Of a DNA stretch of 64,000 nt, positions 7,829 to 16,514 are shown piece by piece. Below the pieces are notes generated by a model. The model saw only the letters and a program-made list of their open reading frames with translations, searched no databases and was not told where the DNA came from. The stretch is taken from positions 268,325 through 332,324 of the forward strand of contig NZ_QNFY01000006.1 in assembly GCF_003290185.1 (NCBI RefSeq), written 5' to 3'. A program made the translations under genes and the position numbers. The first letter of the stretch is position 1. The number at the start of each line of letters is the position of its first letter. This stretch comes from Chryseobacterium lathyri. Lineage in GTDB: Bacteria > Bacteroidota > Bacteroidia > Flavobacteriales > Weeksellaceae.

Positions 7829-8105
7829 GTGAATAGTGAATAGTGAATAGTGAATTTTGCTTCGCAGGGAAATTTTTAAAAAGTATAAAATGATCATTAA
7901 TGAACATGACACTACAAAATTGAAAATAATTCTTAAATTAACAATTCACTTGTAAAATAAAATTGACCATTGACAAAAGTATGGTATTTGAAATCTTGAT
8001 TCTTGGTTCTTGGTTTTTGATTCTTAAAACTTTAATTCACCATTCACTTGCGAAGCAAAATTCACTATTCACATCAACCAAAATTCACTATTCGCAAAAT
8101 TTCAC
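7829..8105. repeat. GTGAAT inverted-repeat element with a GTGAATA tandem
   Basis: Three tandem GTGAATA units (7829-7849) run into GTGAATTTTGCTTCGCA (7850-7866). Bases 7843-7866 are a perfect 24-bp inverted repeat of 8049-8072. A third half-site (AAATTCACTATTCGCAAAAT) lies at about 8080-8099. The inner 180 bases are AT-rich without a gene. Related arms occur at 40484-40625, 58428-58612 and 61051-61134. Confidence 0.8.
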
Positions 8106-8107
8106 TT

Positions 8108-8590
8108 TTACAAAAACGATGAATCAAAATAGAAAGGAAGCAGATCTTTAATAGAATGCACCTTCACCACTTCATCATTCATACTTGAAAAATAAAGGAT
8201 GATGTTTTCGTTCTGTTTCGTTTCATATTCTATCAGGCTTTGCCTGCAGGCTCCACAAGGTGGAATCGGAGGATTTTTCTCATGAAATTCCTTAGGACCT
8301 CCAACGACAAAGATCTTTTTCACCTTGACATCCGGAAAATTGGCTGCCACCCAGAAAAGAGTCGTTCTTTCTGCACATAACCCCGATGGATAGGCTGCAT
8401 TCTCCTGGTTGTTACCGGAATAAATTTCACCGTTTTCCAGTAAGACGGCACATCCTACAAGGAAATTCGAATAGGGCGCATAAGCATTTTCACGGGCTTG
8501 TATTGCTCTTTCAAATAAAGTTTTTTCTATATCGTTCAGTTCACTGCTGTTTTTAAAATGCTCGTAACTGATCTGTATGTCTTTTTTCAT
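8108..8590 (-). CDS. cdd: Cytidine deaminase
   Basis: A 160-aa tetrameric-type cytidine deaminase for pyrimidine salvage (cytidine or deoxycytidine to uridine forms). The zinc site is explicit: Cys72-Ala-Glu74 (LCAERTT) with the catalytic Glu, and Cys112 and Cys115 in PPCGACRQ. The substrate-binding ARENAYAPYSNFLVG segment lies at 32-46. A strong promoter lies 26 bases upstream. The stop codon lies directly beside the intergenic inverted repeat, which may serve as a 3' structure. Confidence 0.95.
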   Translation of the reverse strand: MKKDIQISYEHFKNSSELNDIEKTLFERAIQARENAYAPYSNFLVGCAVLLENGEIYSGNNQENAAYPSGLCAERTTLFWVAANFPDVKVKKIFVVGGPKEFHEKNPPIPPCGACRQSLIEYETKQNENIILYFSSMNDEVVKVHSIKDLLPFYFDSSFL

Positions 8591-8615
8591 ATATTAGTAA
8601 GACTAAAAAGGGGGC

Positions 8616-8646
8616 CAAATTTACTTCTTTTTCATCACTTCGACAA
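8616..8646 (-). promoter_or_regulatory. Promoter of cdd
   Basis: On the minus strand, TTG (8644-8646) is followed after 20 bases by TAAATTTG (8616-8623), matching the Bacteroidota consensus, 25 bases before the cdd ATG. Confidence 0.65.
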
Positions 8647-8688
8647 TGTTTTTTTTATTCATCATTAAATTGAAAATCAAAAAGTAAA

Positions 8689-9741
8689 ATGTTATACACA
8701 CCAGTAAAATTTAGAAATATAGAATTGAAAAATAGATGGGTAATGTCTCCCATGTGTATGTATTCATGCGAAAATGGATTGGCTAATGATTTCCACTTTG
8801 TACACTACGGAAGCAGATCTCAGGGCGGGACCGGACTTATCATGGTTGAAGCCACCGGAGTAGAGCCTCGTGGAAGAATTACCAACCACTGTATGGGTAT
8901 CTGGAATGATGAGCAGGCAGAAGAACTTAAGAAAATTGTTGATTTTGTCCATTCCCGTTCAGAAAGTAAAATAGGGATCCAGCTTGCCCACGCCGGAAGA
9001 AAAGGTTCCACATGGAATAACCTGCAGATTCCTGTTGAAGAAGGTTGGGAAACCGTTGCACCTAGTCCTATTCCTTATCATCCTACTGAAAGGATTCCGC
9101 ATGTTCTGACTGCTGACGAGATTAAGGAACAGGTACAGAATTTTAAAGAAGCAGCAAAAAGAGCTGTAAAAGCCGGTTTTGATATGATAGAAATTCACGG
9201 TGCACACGGATACCTTATCCATCAGTTTTTATCACCGCTTTCCAATATCAGGACAGATGAATATGGCGGAAGCTTTGAAAACAGGATCCGTTTTCTTTTG
9301 GAAATTGTTGATGCTGTTAACGAAGAACTGGACGAAAATACAGCCCTTTTCGTAAGAATTTCCGGAACCGAATATGCCGAAAACGGATGGAATATCAACG
9401 ACAGTGTAAAGCTTGCTAAAGTTTTAAAAGAACATTCCGTAGACCTGGTAGATGTTTCAAGCGGAGGAAATATCCACGGCGCTAAAATAGCTGTATTTGA
9501 TGGCTATCAGGTTCCTTTTTCATCCCAGATCAGAAAAGAAGCCGGGGTAAAAACCGGAACAGTCGGGTTAATCACAAGGGTGGAACAAGCTGAAGAAATT
9601 CTGGAAAAAGGAGACGCAGACCTCATATTTGTAGCAAGAGAAATTTTAAGGAACCCGTATATTGCCGTTCAGGGATCATTTGAAATGAAGGAAGACTGTT
9701 TCTTTCCACACCAATATACAAGAGCGAAAATTTCATCATAA
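8689..9741 (+). CDS. namA: NADH:flavin oxidoreductase, old yellow enzyme family (NamA/YqjM-like)
   Basis: A 350-aa FMN-dependent ene-reductase with a single TIM barrel. It begins LYTPVKFRNIELKNRWVMSPM, with the YqjM-type start and Cys in PMCMYS. GIQLAHAGRKGS carries the active-site His and FMN contacts, and GFDMIEIHGAHGYLIHQFLSP and YGGSFENRIRFLLEIV are class signatures. The end has DLIFVAREILRNPY. It reduces activated C=C bonds using NAD(P)H; the physiological substrate is unknown. A DUF2752 gene follows after 8 bases. Confidence 0.92.
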   Translation: MLYTPVKFRNIELKNRWVMSPMCMYSCENGLANDFHFVHYGSRSQGGTGLIMVEATGVEPRGRITNHCMGIWNDEQAEELKKIVDFVHSRSESKIGIQLAHAGRKGSTWNNLQIPVEEGWETVAPSPIPYHPTERIPHVLTADEIKEQVQNFKEAAKRAVKAGFDMIEIHGAHGYLIHQFLSPLSNIRTDEYGGSFENRIRFLLEIVDAVNEELDENTALFVRISGTEYAENGWNINDSVKLAKVLKEHSVDLVDVSSGGNIHGAKIAVFDGYQVPFSSQIRKEAGVKTGTVGLITRVEQAEEILEKGDADLIFVAREILRNPYIAVQGSFEMKEDCFFPHQYTRAKISS

Positions 9742-9749
9742 CATCCGGA

Positions 9750-10043
9750 ATGAACATTGAAGACTTTATGCTAACCTGTCCCAGTAAGAAATTTCTGGGA
9801 ATAGAATGTTTGGGATGTGGTGCCCAGAGAGCTGTCGTATTAGTATTTGAAGGCAGATTTTCAGAAGCCTTTCATTTGTATCCGGCTGTTTATACACTAC
9901 TCCTGTTCCTTTTTACCCTGGGTCTGACTTTTGTAGATAAGAAAAGGAAATACAGTAACATTCTCATGATCATGGTCACGGTAAACTTGGTCATCATGAT
10001 CATATCTTATTATTATAAACATTTTTACATGCATTCTCATTGA
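9750..10043 (+). CDS. DUF2752 domain membrane protein
   Basis: A 97-aa protein with the DUF2752 signature: TCPSKKFLGIECLGCGAQRA (residues 9-28) with three cysteines, then two hydrophobic segments (about 43-60 and 71-87). The family is common in Bacteroidota, of unknown function, usually a small inner-membrane protein. It probably shares a transcript with the old yellow enzyme 8 bases upstream. No catalytic role can be assigned. Confidence 0.85.
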   Translation: MNIEDFMLTCPSKKFLGIECLGCGAQRAVVLVFEGRFSEAFHLYPAVYTLLLFLFTLGLTFVDKKRKYSNILMIMVTVNLVIMIISYYYKHFYMHSH

Positions 10044-10168
10044 TAAAAAACAAAGCTAAGAACTGTATTTTTTTAATGCTAAATTAATATGAGTAGAAAA
10101 AAAGTCGTAGAATTACTACAAAATGTAAATCTGTTCACTAAAAACTTTTTAAATTAGACCATGAAGTC

Positions 10169-10176
10169 TATCTTTG
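10169..10176 (+). promoter_or_regulatory. Bacteroidota -7 box (TATCTTTG) for tssD
   Basis: A perfect TAnnTTTG match 51 bases upstream of the tssD ATG, which would give a leader of about 45 bases. No clear -33 TTG is present at 17-23 bases, so activation by a regulator is possible. Confidence 0.5.
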
Positions 10177-10227
10177 TTAGATAAACTTTATGAATAGTAT
10201 AATCATTAATGATTAAAATAGAAGAAT

Positions 10228-10632
10228 ATGGCAGGAAATTCAAGAGGAATCTTAAAATTCAATGGAGGTGAAGGACAAAAGTTGTTAAAGCTTAATTACA
10301 GCGTATCAAGGTCTACAGATGTTTCAGGACGTGTAGCATCAGATCCGTCGAACGCTTTGATTAAAGTAACAATTGAAGCAACTGAAAAGTCTGATATTCT
10401 GGAAAGCTTACTGAATGGTAAATATAAGCCCACAAGTGGTGAAGTTACATTCAATAAATCACATGAAGAAGGAACTTTAATTACCCTGAAGTGGGAAAAC
10501 GGATATGTAATTCAGCACGAAATGGATTTTGATGCTATTGACAGCAACAATATGCTGGTAAGCTTTGTGGTAAGTGCAGAAAGCATTACATATGGAAATT
10601 CATTATACGACGGATTCTGGCCATTAAGCTAG
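10228..10632 (+). CDS. tssD: Type VI secretion system tube protein TssD (Hcp-like)
   Basis: A 134-aa protein of the Bacteroidota T6SS (subtype iii) tube family. The start MAGNSRGILKFNGGEGQKLL, the conserved SVSRSTDVSGRVASDPSNA segment (residues 28-46) and the C-terminal YGNSLYDGFWPLS are typical of TssD, which stacks as hexameric rings inside the contractile sheath. It has its own terminator 26 bases downstream, so it is probably transcribed separately from the vgrG cluster and at higher level. No sheath, baseplate or membrane-complex genes accompany it here. Confidence 0.9.
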   Translation: MAGNSRGILKFNGGEGQKLLKLNYSVSRSTDVSGRVASDPSNALIKVTIEATEKSDILESLLNGKYKPTSGEVTFNKSHEEGTLITLKWENGYVIQHEMDFDAIDSNNMLVSFVVSAESITYGNSLYDGFWPLS

Positions 10633-10657
10633 GTCCGGAGTAGTACAAAATATAAAG

Positions 10658-10686
10658 AGACTGTCCCTCAAGACGGTCTTTTTTTA
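10658..10686 (+). terminator. Terminator of tssD
   Basis: AGACTGTC (10658-10665) pairs with GACGGTCT (10672-10679), with one G-U, and a run of seven T follows. It uncouples tssD from vgrG. Confidence 0.85.
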
Positions 10687-10788
10687 CCTGTTGTGAACAC
10701 TATTTTCTGGCAGGGGATCTTTGTTTATTTTCAAAAATTCCCGATTGGATGAATAATATATATTTTAACACAAATCACTTTATAAAAT

Positions 10789-12720
10789 ATGTCTACTACA
10801 CCTGAAAAATCAAAGGGAACGAGTTTTCGCCCGGCACAGAATGCAGACGGGGTATCCGAAAATCATCATACCGGTATCAATCGTCTGGTTAAGCTTTCCT
10901 TAGTCATAGAAGGAAAAATCATCAAATTTTATAAACATTTCAAACTTAAACAGAGTGCTCAGCGTCATCATGAGTTTACACTTACCCTGGCTCATGATAC
11001 TTTGGGAGACCGCCAGACCCATTCGCTGGAAGAAGCCAATAAATTCCTGGGAAAACGCCTCACCGCAGTCATTTCTTATAAAGGCATAGACAACAGTCCT
11101 GAGAGAACCTTTGTAGGAATCATTACAGGAGTAGCATTCAGCCAGGAAAAAATGAGTCTGGGGAATATTGTGCTTACAGGATCCAGCCCAACCATTCTTT
11201 TAGACGGAGCTTCCCATATCCAAAGCTTTGGAGGAAGTCAGCCGGTCAATATAGGAATTATTGCTGAAGAAGTGATTAAACAAGGGATTGATAAAGGTCG
11301 CTTTGACGTAAGGATAGATGCCAATAATTTTTCCCAGATCATCTATAGTAGCCAGTATGACGAAACCCATTACAACTATCTGGCAAGAATGGCAGAAGCA
11401 TATGGTGAACAGTTTTTTTATGATGGCGAAGTCCTGCATTTTGGGAAACTGCCGCCTCAGAACAAACCTATTATTCTCACCTATGGAAGCAGCGCCAACG
11501 ATATTAAAGTTGAGCTGAAAGCAATCCATACCAAGCCCCAGTTTTATGGGTATAACAGCAATAAAAATGAAAAACTTACTTCAGGTTCCACGCCTATTCA
11601 GCATGTAAGTGATATTGCAAAGACAGCTTACGATCACAACAACAGTATTTACAAAACCCCCGCGCTTCAGATAGCCCCTATTAAGGCAACAACCCATCTG
11701 GATATAGAATATTCACAGAAAAGTGCTTCGGGAAGTGCAGCGGTGAACGTTTTTTCCATTTCGGGAAATACAACTGTTCCATTCCTTCATCCGGGATGCA
11801 TAGCCGATGTTCAGATGCGGAAACAGGATTCCAATGAAACCTCCTATTTTACAAGAATTATGATCACAGAAGCTGAACATGAGATCGACACCATAGGGCA
11901 CTATAAAGGAAGCTTTTCAGGGATAGCTGCAGATACGGGATTTCTTCCAAGACCGGAATATAAGATTCCTAAAGCTGAACCGCAGACTGCAGTCGTTATA
12001 TCCAATACCGATCCGGAAGGACAGGGCAGGATACAGGTACAGTTTGACTGGCAGACGAGCGATACAACCCATTTTATCAGAATGATGAGTCCTGATGCAG
12101 GAGGAACAGACCAGATCACGCAGAACAGAGGATATGTTGCCATTCCGGAAGTGGGAGACCAGGTGATGGTGAATTTTGTTCACAGCCATCCGGACAGACC
12201 TTTCGTGATGGGAGGTATGTTTCATGGAGGAATAGCCCTGGGCGGAGGAGTCAATAACCATTTGAAATCCATCCAGACCAGAAGCGGAATCAGAATTCTG
12301 ATGAATGATGAAGAAGGAAGTGTAAAGATTATGGACCCTAGCGGAAATATTTACTATATGGATGGTGCCGGAAATATCAGCATGAAGGCTCCTAAAAATT
12401 TCACCCTGAATGCGGGGGATAATATCAACATTACGGCCGGAAAAGAAATTTCGATCAGTGCGGGAGAAGGAATCAACAGTTCTGCCAACAACAGTATTAT
12501 TTCTACAGCCGGAAAAGATATTGTACAGACAGCGTCCGGTGATATCCGTGAATCTTCGGACACCAGAACCGAAATGGTAGAAAAAGAATTCAAAAGACAG
12601 TCCGAAACATCCAATGAAATAGCCGGAGAAATATCCATGTTCAGCGAGCTTGAAAACATGACGATGCAGAGCGGTAAAATCGTAGAATTCAACAGTGCTG
12701 AAAAATCAAAACTTTTCTGA
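10789..12720 (+). CDS. vgrG: Type VI secretion spike protein VgrG (TssI)
   Basis: A 643-aa VgrG of the Vgr family. The gp27-like N-terminal half includes HHEFTLTLAHDTLGDRQTH and later YDETHYNYLARMAEAYGEQF. A gp5-like OB fold follows (AVVISNTDPEGQGRIQVQFD, near residue 403), then the conserved GYVAIPEVGDQVMVNFVHSH and DRPFVMGGMFHG. From about residue 515 the protein becomes a repetitive beta-helix (ISMKAPKNFTL, NAGDNINITAGKEI, SISAGEGINSSA) that forms the spike needle. No extra effector domain is fused at the C-terminus. It heads a compact run of genes up to 22932. Confidence 0.95.
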   Translation: MSTTPEKSKGTSFRPAQNADGVSENHHTGINRLVKLSLVIEGKIIKFYKHFKLKQSAQRHHEFTLTLAHDTLGDRQTHSLEEANKFLGKRLTAVISYKGIDNSPERTFVGIITGVAFSQEKMSLGNIVLTGSSPTILLDGASHIQSFGGSQPVNIGIIAEEVIKQGIDKGRFDVRIDANNFSQIIYSSQYDETHYNYLARMAEAYGEQFFYDGEVLHFGKLPPQNKPIILTYGSSANDIKVELKAIHTKPQFYGYNSNKNEKLTSGSTPIQHVSDIAKTAYDHNNSIYKTPALQIAPIKATTHLDIEYSQKSASGSAAVNVFSISGNTTVPFLHPGCIADVQMRKQDSNETSYFTRIMITEAEHEIDTIGHYKGSFSGIAADTGFLPRPEYKIPKAEPQTAVVISNTDPEGQGRIQVQFDWQTSDTTHFIRMMSPDAGGTDQITQNRGYVAIPEVGDQVMVNFVHSHPDRPFVMGGMFHGGIALGGGVNNHLKSIQTRSGIRILMNDEEGSVKIMDPSGNIYYMDGAGNISMKAPKNFTLNAGDNINITAGKEISISAGEGINSSANNSIISTAGKDIVQTASGDIRESSDTRTEMVEKEFKRQSETSNEIAGEISMFSELENMTMQSGKIVEFNSAEKSKLF

Positions 12721-12721
12721 T

Positions 12722-12892
12722 ATGGCGATCATTAAAACAGCTAAGAATATACAGATAAAAGTCACAGACTCTTATCATCTGAATGTTGGCAAAAAGGTTG
12801 AAAAAATTGCCCAGAAAATTAATGTGGAAGCACAGAAAAACAATCTTGTTTTGGCAAGCAATAAGAAAATAATGTCTCATGGAAACAAGTAA
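12722..12892 (+). CDS. Small VgrG-follower protein (56 aa), function unknown
   Basis: A 56-aa ORF starting one base after the vgrG stop and overlapping the next gene by 14 bases, so it is tightly coupled on both sides. The ATG at 12722 is preferred over an in-frame ATG inside vgrG at 12695. The sequence has short alternating polar and hydrophobic repeats (IQIKVTDSYHLNVGKK, VEKIAQKINVEAQKN, NLVLASNKKI), resembling the repeating needle strands at the end of VgrG. I infer a possible needle-tip extension or adaptor; no family is recognised. Confidence 0.6.
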   Translation: MAIIKTAKNIQIKVTDSYHLNVGKKVEKIAQKINVEAQKNNLVLASNKKIMSHGNK

Positions 12893-13931
12893 ATTAAGAA
12901 TTCTGATTCTTTTTATTGTAAGTAGTTTCTCATTAATCAATTGTCAAAATAAAAAAATGGAACAAAAATACAGCTGGTTGGGAACCCTTTCGGCACCGCA
13001 GGAATATCCAATGGAAATTTACAAAGGAGCTCTCATCGCAGATGATTTTACCTACGGCTTCGATGCCATCTGGGGTACACAGAATACAGGCTGGGGAAAT
13101 GAAGGCGGAACAATGAGTGTAGAAACCAGCCAGATGGATATTCCCCACAAGCTGGAATTTACCTGGTATTCTTTGGTAGAGAATAAATTCTATACCGGAA
13201 AATGGGACCTGAATAAAGAAAAAATAAAAGATCTTTTCGATAAAGGTTTTATAGATCAGGATAATGGTAAAAAGACTACATACAGTAATTTCATTGTTGG
13301 TCTTGCCCCAAAAGGGAAGGTGGTTTTATGGATCAACGGTCCGGGAAACCAGAAAGAAGTAGGCGCTTTTCAGGCTCATGATACCATTATTACCAAAGAA
13401 AAAGCATACGAAAACGCACAGTATATGCTGAAAGAAGGTTTCGCAGACAGAATGCTGAAAGATCCGTCTTATGAAACATTTAAGCCTGAGATCAGAGCTA
13501 AAATAGAAAAAGAAGGGTATCCAGCTCCGGATCTCTATGAAGTATACAGAGAAAAATATAACTGGAAACCCTCAGTTACTTTGCCGGAAGGCGGTGAGTG
13601 GATTGATTTCGGATTCACTAATTATAATGGAGAACAGGAAAACCTCTTCGGAGAAAGCCTGACAGCTGATACTTATAAAAAACGGGCTGCCCCAAAATTC
13701 TGCGGTTTTTACTGGAGGGATAAGAATAAAAAAAGATACGGCGTATGGGTAGACTCTTTTGATGAAAAAGAAATTTTTGAATTATTCAGGAAACTCGGAA
13801 ATGAAAAAAATATAGACTTAATCATTAAAGTCAATGCAGATAATACAGGAGCTAATCTATCATTAAAGAGCGAGAAAGAAGAACTTCCGGTTACAAAAGC
13901 AAAAATCAGGCTTTCGCGTGCAATAGAATAA
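12879..13931 (+). CDS. DUF2931-like lipoprotein, candidate immunity protein
   Basis: A 350-aa predicted lipoprotein. The hydrophobic segment LRILILFIVSSFSLIN ends at Cys23 (lipobox LINC). The YSWLGTLSAPQEYPMEIYKG segment matches the start of DUF2931 proteins as I know them, and two halves may be present (a second YGVWVDSFDEKEIFELF-like region near residue 287). DUF2931 function is unknown. Its place between vgrG and the DUF2235 lipase, together with envelope localisation, suggests it protects the producer from that lipase, like the periplasmic Tli1 immunity lipoproteins. That role is inference. Confidence 0.7.
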   Translation: METSKLRILILFIVSSFSLINCQNKKMEQKYSWLGTLSAPQEYPMEIYKGALIADDFTYGFDAIWGTQNTGWGNEGGTMSVETSQMDIPHKLEFTWYSLVENKFYTGKWDLNKEKIKDLFDKGFIDQDNGKKTTYSNFIVGLAPKGKVVLWINGPGNQKEVGAFQAHDTIITKEKAYENAQYMLKEGFADRMLKDPSYETFKPEIRAKIEKEGYPAPDLYEVYREKYNWKPSVTLPEGGEWIDFGFTNYNGEQENLFGESLTADTYKKRAAPKFCGFYWRDKNKKRYGVWVDSFDEKEIFELFRKLGNEKNIDLIIKVNADNTGANLSLKSEKEELPVTKAKIRLSRAIE

Positions 13932-13982
13932 TATCCTTCATAAAATTATAATCAGTCTGTCAACAAAAATAAAATAAGAACG

Positions 13983-15401
13983 ATGCACAATAATAAATTT
14001 GGAGATTATACACCGGAAATATCCAAAGAGGAAGTGTTAGACATTACTCTTGGGATGTTTTTTGACGGAACTTTGAATAATAAAACCAATACCATAGAAA
14101 GGAGGAACAAAACTGCCGACTACAAGAAAAATGGAGGCTCACCCACCGATAACAACAGTTATAATAACGACTGGAGCAATGTGGCGCGTTTATGGGACAA
14201 TTATGATAAAAATTTTGGCATTTACATTGAAGGTATCGGTACAGAAGATAAAGAAGAAGATTCTATGCTTGGCTATGCCTTTGGAACAGGTGCTACCGGG
14301 ATCCGTGGGAAGGTGAGAAAAGGCTGCGAAGAGATCGTAAAAAAAGTAAAAAATATAAAGAATGCAAAAAAAGCAGATAAAATTGCAGTCCTTACTTTTG
14401 ATGTTTTCGGTTTCAGCAGGGGTGCTGCTGCTGCCCGTAATTTCGTCCATGAAATAGGTAAATCCAAATATAAAGCGACCACCACTACTGTTTCACATCA
14501 AGGTGTCACGGTAACTGCCCGTTACGACAGCGACGGTACGGGAGGAATACAAAGTGGAGAGCTTCCGAAATGGGGCCATCTGGGACTTAAGCTGCAGGAG
14601 GCCGGAATTACAGTGGATGTGCTGAAAGTGAGGTTTCTGGGTATTTATGATACCGTTTCCTCCTATTCAAAAAACTTTTCTGCCACGCCGAACTTTCATA
14701 ATGACGTAGAAGAACTGAGCCTGAATGATATCGGTAGAGCACAGAGCGTAATTCATTTTGTGGCAGAAAATGAACACAGGGAAAATTTCGACCTTACGAA
14801 TGTGCATGTAGGAATAGAAAAAATATTTCCCGGCGTTCATTGTGATGTAGGAGGAGCTTACGAAAACGGCCCGGAAATATGGGAAGAACTTGAAACATCC
14901 TGGACAACCAGCACAAAATTAAAGGCCTTTAGAAGCGAGCTTATAGCAGAATCCTGGTATAAAGAAGAAGAACTTACCATTACTCCGGGCTTTTATCTGT
15001 CGTTAAGGGGAGAACGTAAGCTTATAAAAAAAACATACAGCTATATTCCGTTACATTTTATGGCAGAATATGGTGTTCAGAAAACAGTTCCCCTGACTTT
15101 AAAGAAAATTACTGACGAAAAGTATTCCATTTCATCAGACGCCCTGCTGGTAAGAATAAAAAACCGCTTAAGACCTTATGCAATGGGAGATGGAAAACAG
15201 TACATCTTTAAGCGGTATAAAGATCTTGAAAGAGCATACGGCGGAATACCTATACCGGAACATAAATATGCTGACTATCAGAAAGAGATGAAAGAACAGG
15301 ATGACTTGAGAACATTAAGAAACACGTACCTTCACAGGTCAGCAAGAAGAGAAGGGATAGGAATGGATCCGACACCGGACAGAATAAGAGTGCTCCATTA
15401 A
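13983..15401 (+). CDS. DUF2235 protein, Tle1-like T6SS phospholipase effector candidate
   Basis: A 472-aa alpha/beta hydrolase-like protein. The DUF2235 pattern is clear: LGMFFDGTLNNKTNT near residue 21, the nucleophile elbow VFGFSRGAAAARNF with Ser145, RFLGIYDTVSSYS with a candidate acid residue, and IFPGVHCDVGGAYENG with the His-Asp block. Tle1 effectors with this domain are T6SS-delivered phospholipases A. There is no signal peptide, consistent with delivery by T6SS. It lies 51 bases after the DUF2931 lipoprotein. Target lipid and specificity cannot be read from sequence. Confidence 0.88.
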   Translation: MHNNKFGDYTPEISKEEVLDITLGMFFDGTLNNKTNTIERRNKTADYKKNGGSPTDNNSYNNDWSNVARLWDNYDKNFGIYIEGIGTEDKEEDSMLGYAFGTGATGIRGKVRKGCEEIVKKVKNIKNAKKADKIAVLTFDVFGFSRGAAAARNFVHEIGKSKYKATTTTVSHQGVTVTARYDSDGTGGIQSGELPKWGHLGLKLQEAGITVDVLKVRFLGIYDTVSSYSKNFSATPNFHNDVEELSLNDIGRAQSVIHFVAENEHRENFDLTNVHVGIEKIFPGVHCDVGGAYENGPEIWEELETSWTTSTKLKAFRSELIAESWYKEEELTITPGFYLSLRGERKLIKKTYSYIPLHFMAEYGVQKTVPLTLKKITDEKYSISSDALLVRIKNRLRPYAMGDGKQYIFKRYKDLERAYGGIPIPEHKYADYQKEMKEQDDLRTLRNTYLHRSARREGIGMDPTPDRIRVLH

Positions 15402-15456
15402 TGGTTTACCATAAACAAGCAAAATAAGAAAGAGAATACGAAGCCGGATTATTTTT

Positions 15457-16497
15457 ATGCAGAAATTTAATATACATACTGTTCAGAAAGGAGAAAGCTT
15501 AAAAAGCATAAGTCTGCTGTATAATTTAGACACAGGTGCTTTAAAGTTATTTCATAGTAACCACTGCAACGTAAAAGATATGATTCTGATTGAGCTCACG
15601 GGGCAGAAAGAAATTTTTCTTCCCAGGACGGCTGTAACGGATAAAAACAGACTGGTAAAGTTCGGCCAGGCAAACAGCCTGATCTTTCAGCCGGAGAACT
15701 CATTCAGCAGATATGGAGTTACGGTGACTATTGAAAATAATGATCATAAAAATGAACTGAAATACGAAACATCAGTACGCTGGCTGAAAAAGGAAAATAA
15801 GCTTCATTTTTTTGAAATAGACAGAACTTCCAATCTGTATCTGAACGAAGAGGAAGTAAATGAAATAGCTGATCTCCTGGCATATAAAACATCCAAAGTT
15901 TTGTATCCCTTACAGATCAGTGTCGATGAGCAGGGGAAATTTAATGCAGTGGAAAATTTTTCGGTCTTTAAAGAAAGGTGGGCAGCTGTAAAAGAGGAAG
16001 TTTATAAAGAGTTTGAAGGCGAAACGGTAGACACCTACTGTGAAAAGATAGAAAAAATAATAGATGAGCCTGATGTGATCAGTCTTTATCTTAAAAATGA
16101 TTATTTCATCAGAACATTATTTTTCGGGGTTTATCAGAGCTTTGGACAGAATTATGAGACAAAGCTAATGGAAAGTTTCCCTGTGGTAGATAATCCGGTA
16201 GAGCCGAAGTATGAAATAAAACTGGAGATTGATCCGCTGAAAGGAGAATCAGGCTTGGTTAATGTAGAAGGCGAAGGCAGATTAAACGATGAAAGAAGCA
16301 TATATGATTTCGTAAATAAAGCTCCTTTTTCCATGATCATTGAAGATAATCCGCAGATGAATCATGAAGGGAATTTCAGGATAGTGTATTATCTGAACGG
16401 GCAAAATTTACTTGTAAAATCCATGTATTTAGAATGTGATATCCAACTTGAGAAGAAAAAGAAAATAGCAGTAGTAATTGCGATGCTGACTGAATAA
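15457..16497 (+). CDS. LysM-domain protein of the T6SS island
   Basis: A 346-aa protein whose first 50 residues form one LysM module (FNIHTVQKGESLKSISLLYN, then KEIFLPR). No signal peptide is present, so LysM here probably acts inside the cell or on the T6SS spike rather than on the producer's own wall. The rest (residues 60-346) is not recognised and carries long helical, charged stretches such as EEVNEIADLLAYKTSK. It starts a second module of genes reaching the PAAR-like protein. An effector-loading or adaptor role is plausible but unproven. Confidence 0.72.
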   Translation: MQKFNIHTVQKGESLKSISLLYNLDTGALKLFHSNHCNVKDMILIELTGQKEIFLPRTAVTDKNRLVKFGQANSLIFQPENSFSRYGVTVTIENNDHKNELKYETSVRWLKKENKLHFFEIDRTSNLYLNEEEVNEIADLLAYKTSKVLYPLQISVDEQGKFNAVENFSVFKERWAAVKEEVYKEFEGETVDTYCEKIEKIIDEPDVISLYLKNDYFIRTLFFGVYQSFGQNYETKLMESFPVVDNPVEPKYEIKLEIDPLKGESGLVNVEGEGRLNDERSIYDFVNKAPFSMIIEDNPQMNHEGNFRIVYYLNGQNLLVKSMYLECDIQLEKKKKIAVVIAMLTE

Positions 16498-16514
16498 TTA
16501 AAAAAACTACCAAA

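Noticed and set aside
7829..7866. Tandem GTGAATA units considered as a CRISPR or satellite
   Set aside because: Only three 7-base units without spacers; it is part of an inverted-repeat element.
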